From: an uncultured Oscillospiraceae bacterium
Lineage (GTDB): Bacteria > Bacillota > Clostridia > Oscillospirales > Oscillospiraceae
Length of the DNA stretch: 18,604 nucleotides
Reading direction: 5' to 3'
NCBI GenBank assembly: GCA_934572365.1
Contig: CAKTKX010000012.1
Span: forward strand, 1-18,604
The position numbers were made by a program, and so were the translations under genes. The notes under the pieces are model-generated. The model saw only the letters and a list, made by a program, of their open reading frames with translations. It was not told the DNA's origin and searched no databases. Shown here one piece after another: positions 15,817 to 18,604 of this stretch (positions are counted from its first letter, which is position 1; each line of letters starts with the position of its first letter).

Positions 15817-17445
15817 TTAGCCTCCTTCCGTGGCGTCGGTGCCGGACGGCGTCTCGAACAGGGCGTACAGGGTCATCGGCTCCAGCGTGGTGCCGTTGGG
15901 GATGCTCACATGGCCGTTTTCATCCGGGTCGAAGACCATGGTGTAGGTGGTGCCGTTGTCGTACTTGTCGATGCGGTACCAGCCGATGAACACCTTGCCC
16001 TCGGGGGCGGAGACCAGCGGGGTATCCAGCTCCGTGGCGTCGGTCTTGACGAAGTCGCTGCTGAGAACCGTGTCGCCGTTCATGAAGGTCAGGCGCACCT
16101 TGCCCACCGGCGCATTGACGTCCGCGTTGGTGGCCTCATAGGCCAGCCACTTGCCGGTGTCCTGCTTCCGGAAGAACAACGTCTGATCGTAGTCGTAGTC
16201 CTTGGTGGTGCCGTCGGTACGGGTGACGTTCAGGGTCAGCGCCACCCGGGCGGAGAACAGGTCGTCACTGTAGCGGGCGTAATCGGAAACCTCTTCCTTG
16301 GTGAAGCGGTAGCCGTTATTGCCCTGCATCCACAGATTGCCGCTCAGGTTGGTGATGACGCTGTAGGCCTCGGAGGAGGTGTCAAAGTACTTGGCAATGT
16401 CCGCCTTGGATGCCTTTTCAATCATGAACAGGCAGTAGGTCTTCGCCGCGTTCAGTGCCGCTTCCTTCTCGTCGTCGGAGATGGTGTTGGCCTGGGTCTG
16501 CTCGGTGAAGGTGTGGGTCTCGGCGTCGTAGCTGACCTCCATGGGCTTGCCCGACTCGTCAAAAATGGTGACGGTGGGGGTGGCCATCAGGTCGGAAATC
16601 TCCTGGGTGCAGATGCTCACGCCGGTGATGCCGATGGGCAACCGCTCCGCCGCCGCGGTGGTGGCGATCTGAATCACGTGGCTGTCGTCCAGGGGAACGC
16701 CGTTGACCTCGACGGTGTGGCCGTCGGTATTCTTGATATAGAAGGTCTCGCTGCGGTCGAAGAACAGCTCAACGCTGCCCAATTCCCAGTCGGGAATGTC
16801 GGTGATGGACGTCTGTCCGGTGAGGGTAAAGGAAGCGATTTTCTCGTCTCCCAGGAAGACAAAATACTTTTTGTCGGTGGACAGGCCCGCAGAGGTCTCC
16901 TTAAAGGTCAGCGCCGAGTCGCCCACCTTGTTTTCCATATAGGTGACAAACTGGTCCTTGCCCTCGTAGGGGGTATCCTCTATCCCGGCGGCGTCGTACA
17001 GAGCGCTCCAATCGGGATGGGAGAACAGCTGTTCAAAGACCTCCTGACTCTTGGTGGTGGGCTGGGCAGCCTGATAATCCGTCAGCCAGCCCTGGAGCCA
17101 CTGAAGGCCAAAGAACGTGGCCACAAAGAACACCAGGATAAACATGAAATACAGGGTGTAGAAGATCACGCCCCCCAGCCGGGGGCCTTTGCGGCGCTTT
17201 TCCGGCACGGTCTGGGTCGCGGGCGGCCGCTTTCCGCCGGGCTGCCGGGCATCGGGCTGACTCTGCCGCGCAGTTGGTTGACGGGTGGACTGCTGCGGCC
17301 GGGCAGGTGCAGCCTTGGACGGGGTCTCCCGCACCGGCTGGCGCTGGGGCTGCTCCCGGGAAGGCGCGCTGTTGCGCTGGGCGACCAGCTGGGAAACATC
17401 CACCGTGGTTCTTTTATTTTTAGAATCGAATTTTCCTTGATACAT
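15817..17445 (-). CDS. Membrane-anchored surface protein with C-terminal InlB-type repeat domain
   Basis: A 542-aa single-pass protein. Residues 1-89 are cytosolic, low in complexity and rich in Gln, Pro, Arg and Ser. Residues of about 90-114 are a strong transmembrane helix (VIFYTLYFMFILVFFV), and the rest is extracytoplasmic. Residues of about 180-280 are beta-rich, with a short 'VEVNGVPL' pattern vaguely like TcaA-type domains. A roughly 150-aa region follows (about 300-445), then an InlB B-repeat-like unit (about 450-535; VRLTFMNGD ... EGKVFIGWYR ... TLYALF) that ends the protein. ATG 17445 follows GTGAGGG; a GTG four codons upstream is rejected because it forms part of that site. The function is unknown; it is probably a cell-wall or envelope-stress component. 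Confidence 0.8.
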   Translation of the reverse strand: MYQGKFDSKNKRTTVDVSQLVAQRNSAPSREQPQRQPVRETPSKAAPARPQQSTRQPTARQSQPDARQPGGKRPPATQTVPEKRRKGPRLGGVIFYTLYFMFILVFFVATFFGLQWLQGWLTDYQAAQPTTKSQEVFEQLFSHPDWSALYDAAGIEDTPYEGKDQFVTYMENKVGDSALTFKETSAGLSTDKKYFVFLGDEKIASFTLTGQTSITDIPDWELGSVELFFDRSETFYIKNTDGHTVEVNGVPLDDSHVIQIATTAAAERLPIGITGVSICTQEISDLMATPTVTIFDESGKPMEVSYDAETHTFTEQTQANTISDDEKEAALNAAKTYCLFMIEKASKADIAKYFDTSSEAYSVITNLSGNLWMQGNNGYRFTKEEVSDYARYSDDLFSARVALTLNVTRTDGTTKDYDYDQTLFFRKQDTGKWLAYEATNADVNAPVGKVRLTFMNGDTVLSSDFVKTDATELDTPLVSAPEGKVFIGWYRIDKYDNGTTYTMVFDPDENGHVSIPNGTTLEPMTLYALFETPSGTDATEGG

Positions 17446-17461
17446 GGTTTCCCTCACTTCC

Positions 17462-18604
17462 TTACGGCGCGACCATCCAGAAAGTCGGCATCTTTCTGGG
17501 GCGTTCCTGCAGCAGGGAATAGCTGTTGATCACCTGCACGGTACCGGCTTCACCAAACAGGCCGTAGGTATCCCGGTAGACCATAATACTGGACGAGCCG
17601 CCGTCCATATTGCAGGCGTTCACGACGCCGTATTCGATCATGATATCGATGACGTCCTTATAGGTGCCGCCTGCGGAGCCGGCCTGACGGCCGTCGATGC
17701 ACACGAACACCACGGCGCCGTCCTTCCGCTGGCCGATGGCGGTACGGGGGTTCCAGCCGGAATTGGAGTTGTAGGCCTCCTGGTTGATCTCGCCGTTCAT
17801 GATGAGGACGGGGCCGAAGCAGCAGCCGTCCCGGATGTTCAGCTCCTCCGCCTGGGCTTTGCTCAGATTGTCCTGGGCGACCACGAGGATGTTGTCCTTG
17901 TTGAAGCCCGCGAAGCCCTTGATGCCGTTGGGGGGAGAGCCGGTCGTCCACTTGCAGACGCCCTTGGAGTAAACCAGTCCCTCCGGCACGGAGCCGACGG
18001 AGGGGTCGGAGGTGCCGTTGTCGAAGAACGCGCCCGCGTTGACACCGGCAATGGCGCCGTCGGTCTCGATCTGGTCGTCGATACGGGTGCCGGGAATGGA
18101 GGTGGAGAAGTTCTCCGTGGAGGTGCCGAGGTAGACCTTGCTGGGGTCGCGGACGATCATAATATGGGCGTTGTAGGTGTCGCCGGAGTGGGACTCAAAG
18201 CGGATGCCGTCGGGGTAATTCGCCCATTCGTCGGTACCGGCGGAAATTGCCGTATCCTTGTTGATGACGATTTCGGATGTGTTGGAAAACTCGTCCTTCA
18301 GGTTGGAATCATCCCGCGTACGAATGGAATCCAGGGTCTGCGCGTCCATGAACAGGCCGGGAATCCACTTGGTCCCGCTGGGTTCCAGCAGCGTCATGGT
18401 CAGGATATCCCGGGCTGCGGGGGACGGGCCGTTGAAGATCAGGTTCGCTGCCAGACACGCCGCCACCAGGATCAGGGCGATCAGGGTAAAGAACACCAGG
18501 AAAAACCGCCGGACGATCCGTCCGAACAGGCCGCTGCCCTTCTTCTTTTTCTTCTTGGGCGGCTTGGAAGCCCCGCCCCGTTGGGAAGGAACGGAATCAT
18601 AATC
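17462..18604 (-). CDS. Phosphodiester glycosidase (NAGPA-domain) family membrane protein, N-terminus beyond window
   Basis: The open frame continues to the window edge, giving 380 visible residues. A GTG at 18496 would put the start inside the transmembrane helix and is not the start. The visible part begins with a hydrophilic stretch holding six consecutive lysines, then a helix (about 34-57, FFLVFFTLIALILVAACLAA), then an extracytoplasmic domain. That domain carries the hallmarks of the NAGPA/phosphodiester glycosidase fold (PF09992): GVNAGAFFD, GCCFGPVLIMNGEIN, NPRTAIGQRKDG, FVCIDGRQ and the NMDGGSSSIMV core. Relatives cleave N-acetylglucosamine from phosphodiesters or act on envelope glycans; the substrate here is unknown. 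The next gene starts 16 bp after its stop, so they form one operon. Confidence 0.88.
   Translation of the reverse strand, partial: DYDSVPSQRGGASKPPKKKKKKGSGLFGRIVRRFFLVFFTLIALILVAACLAANLIFNGPSPAARDILTMTLLEPSGTKWIPGLFMDAQTLDSIRTRDDSNLKDEFSNTSEIVINKDTAISAGTDEWANYPDGIRFESHSGDTYNAHIMIVRDPSKVYLGTSTENFSTSIPGTRIDDQIETDGAIAGVNAGAFFDNGTSDPSVGSVPEGLVYSKGVCKWTTGSPPNGIKGFAGFNKDNILVVAQDNLSKAQAEELNIRDGCCFGPVLIMNGEINQEAYNSNSGWNPRTAIGQRKDGAVVFVCIDGRQAGSAGGTYKDVIDIMIEYGVVNACNMDGGSSSIMVYRDTYGLFGEAGTVQVINSYSLLQERPRKMPTFWMVAP

Noticed and set aside
15583..17529. 648-codon plus-strand frame opposite the PAP2 and InlB-repeat genes
   Set aside because: It has a Gly/Val-rich translation without domains, antisense to genes with clear motifs and ribosome sites.
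18494..18496. GTG start for the NAGPA-domain protein
   Set aside because: The frame stays open to the window edge and the upstream residues (Lys tract, basic flank) form the expected cytosolic side of the helix, so the true start is outside the window.

Overview
The window is a GC-rich stretch of a low-to-mid-GC-phylum Gram-positive genome. It most resembles an anaerobic gut Clostridia member of the Oscillospiraceae/Ruminococcaceae type. The reasons are the strong AGGAGG-like ribosome sites, compact operons, an ECF sigma factor paired with a single-pass 'FLGLSYI..KYIEEAE' partner, LytTR/GHKL two-component genes beside paired ABC exporters, an InlB-type repeat domain, and a CTCTCCC/GGGAGAG hairpin repeat of a kind I associate with these genomes. 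That placement rests on style and recollection; no RNA gene or taxonomic marker is present.

Layout. Positions 1-812 (minus) hold a NagB/6-phosphogluconolactonase-type sugar-phosphate isomerase, cut at the window edge. A 297-bp divergent intergenic region with one promoter on each strand separates it from a plus-strand pair at 1110-3209: a LacX-type aldose 1-epimerase and a 12-helix MFS transporter, closed by a perfect-stem terminator. A monocistronic secreted protein of unknown role follows (3372-4607). Next comes an ECF sigma factor and its overlapping membrane partner (4746-7045). A convergent junction at 7046-7269 carries a 121-bp cloverleaf-like repeat and two terminator hairpins. The rest lies on the minus strand. 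Read in transcription order from the right edge it contains: (i) an envelope operon at 18604-15222, with a phosphodiester-glycosidase-like membrane protein, a membrane-anchored InlB-repeat protein and a PAP2 phosphatase, ending at a strong terminator; (ii) a regulatory/export module at 15119-9946, with a LytTR response regulator, a GHKL histidine kinase lacking any membrane segment, and two ABC exporter half-transporters; (iii) glycerol kinase and an uncharacterised 335-aa protein (9774-7270), with their own promoter and a leader hairpin.

How the parts fit. The clearest regulatory logic is in module (ii). The RR and kinase are driven by a near-consensus promoter. The ABC pair instead starts from a promoter with a poor -35, preceded by two 13-bp direct repeats (12/13 identical) exactly 21 bp apart, which is the geometry of LytTR-family binding sites. 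One repeat also forms an arm of a terminator hairpin that would end the RR-kinase transcript. I infer a switch in which the cytosolic kinase/LytTR pair turns on the exporter. Four unrelated promoters share TTGC in the -35 hexamer with a 17-bp spacer (three of them exactly TTGCAA, plus a TTGCTT), and the RR promoter is one of the TTGCAA cases, so there are five TTGC promoters in all, four of them TTGCAA. Two enzymes show substitutions at normally informative residues: the NagB-like protein has Thr where NagB has its catalytic Asp141, and GlpK has Gln where Firmicutes GlpK usually carries the PTS-phosphorylated His.

No tRNA, rRNA, CRISPR array, transposase or attachment site was seen.
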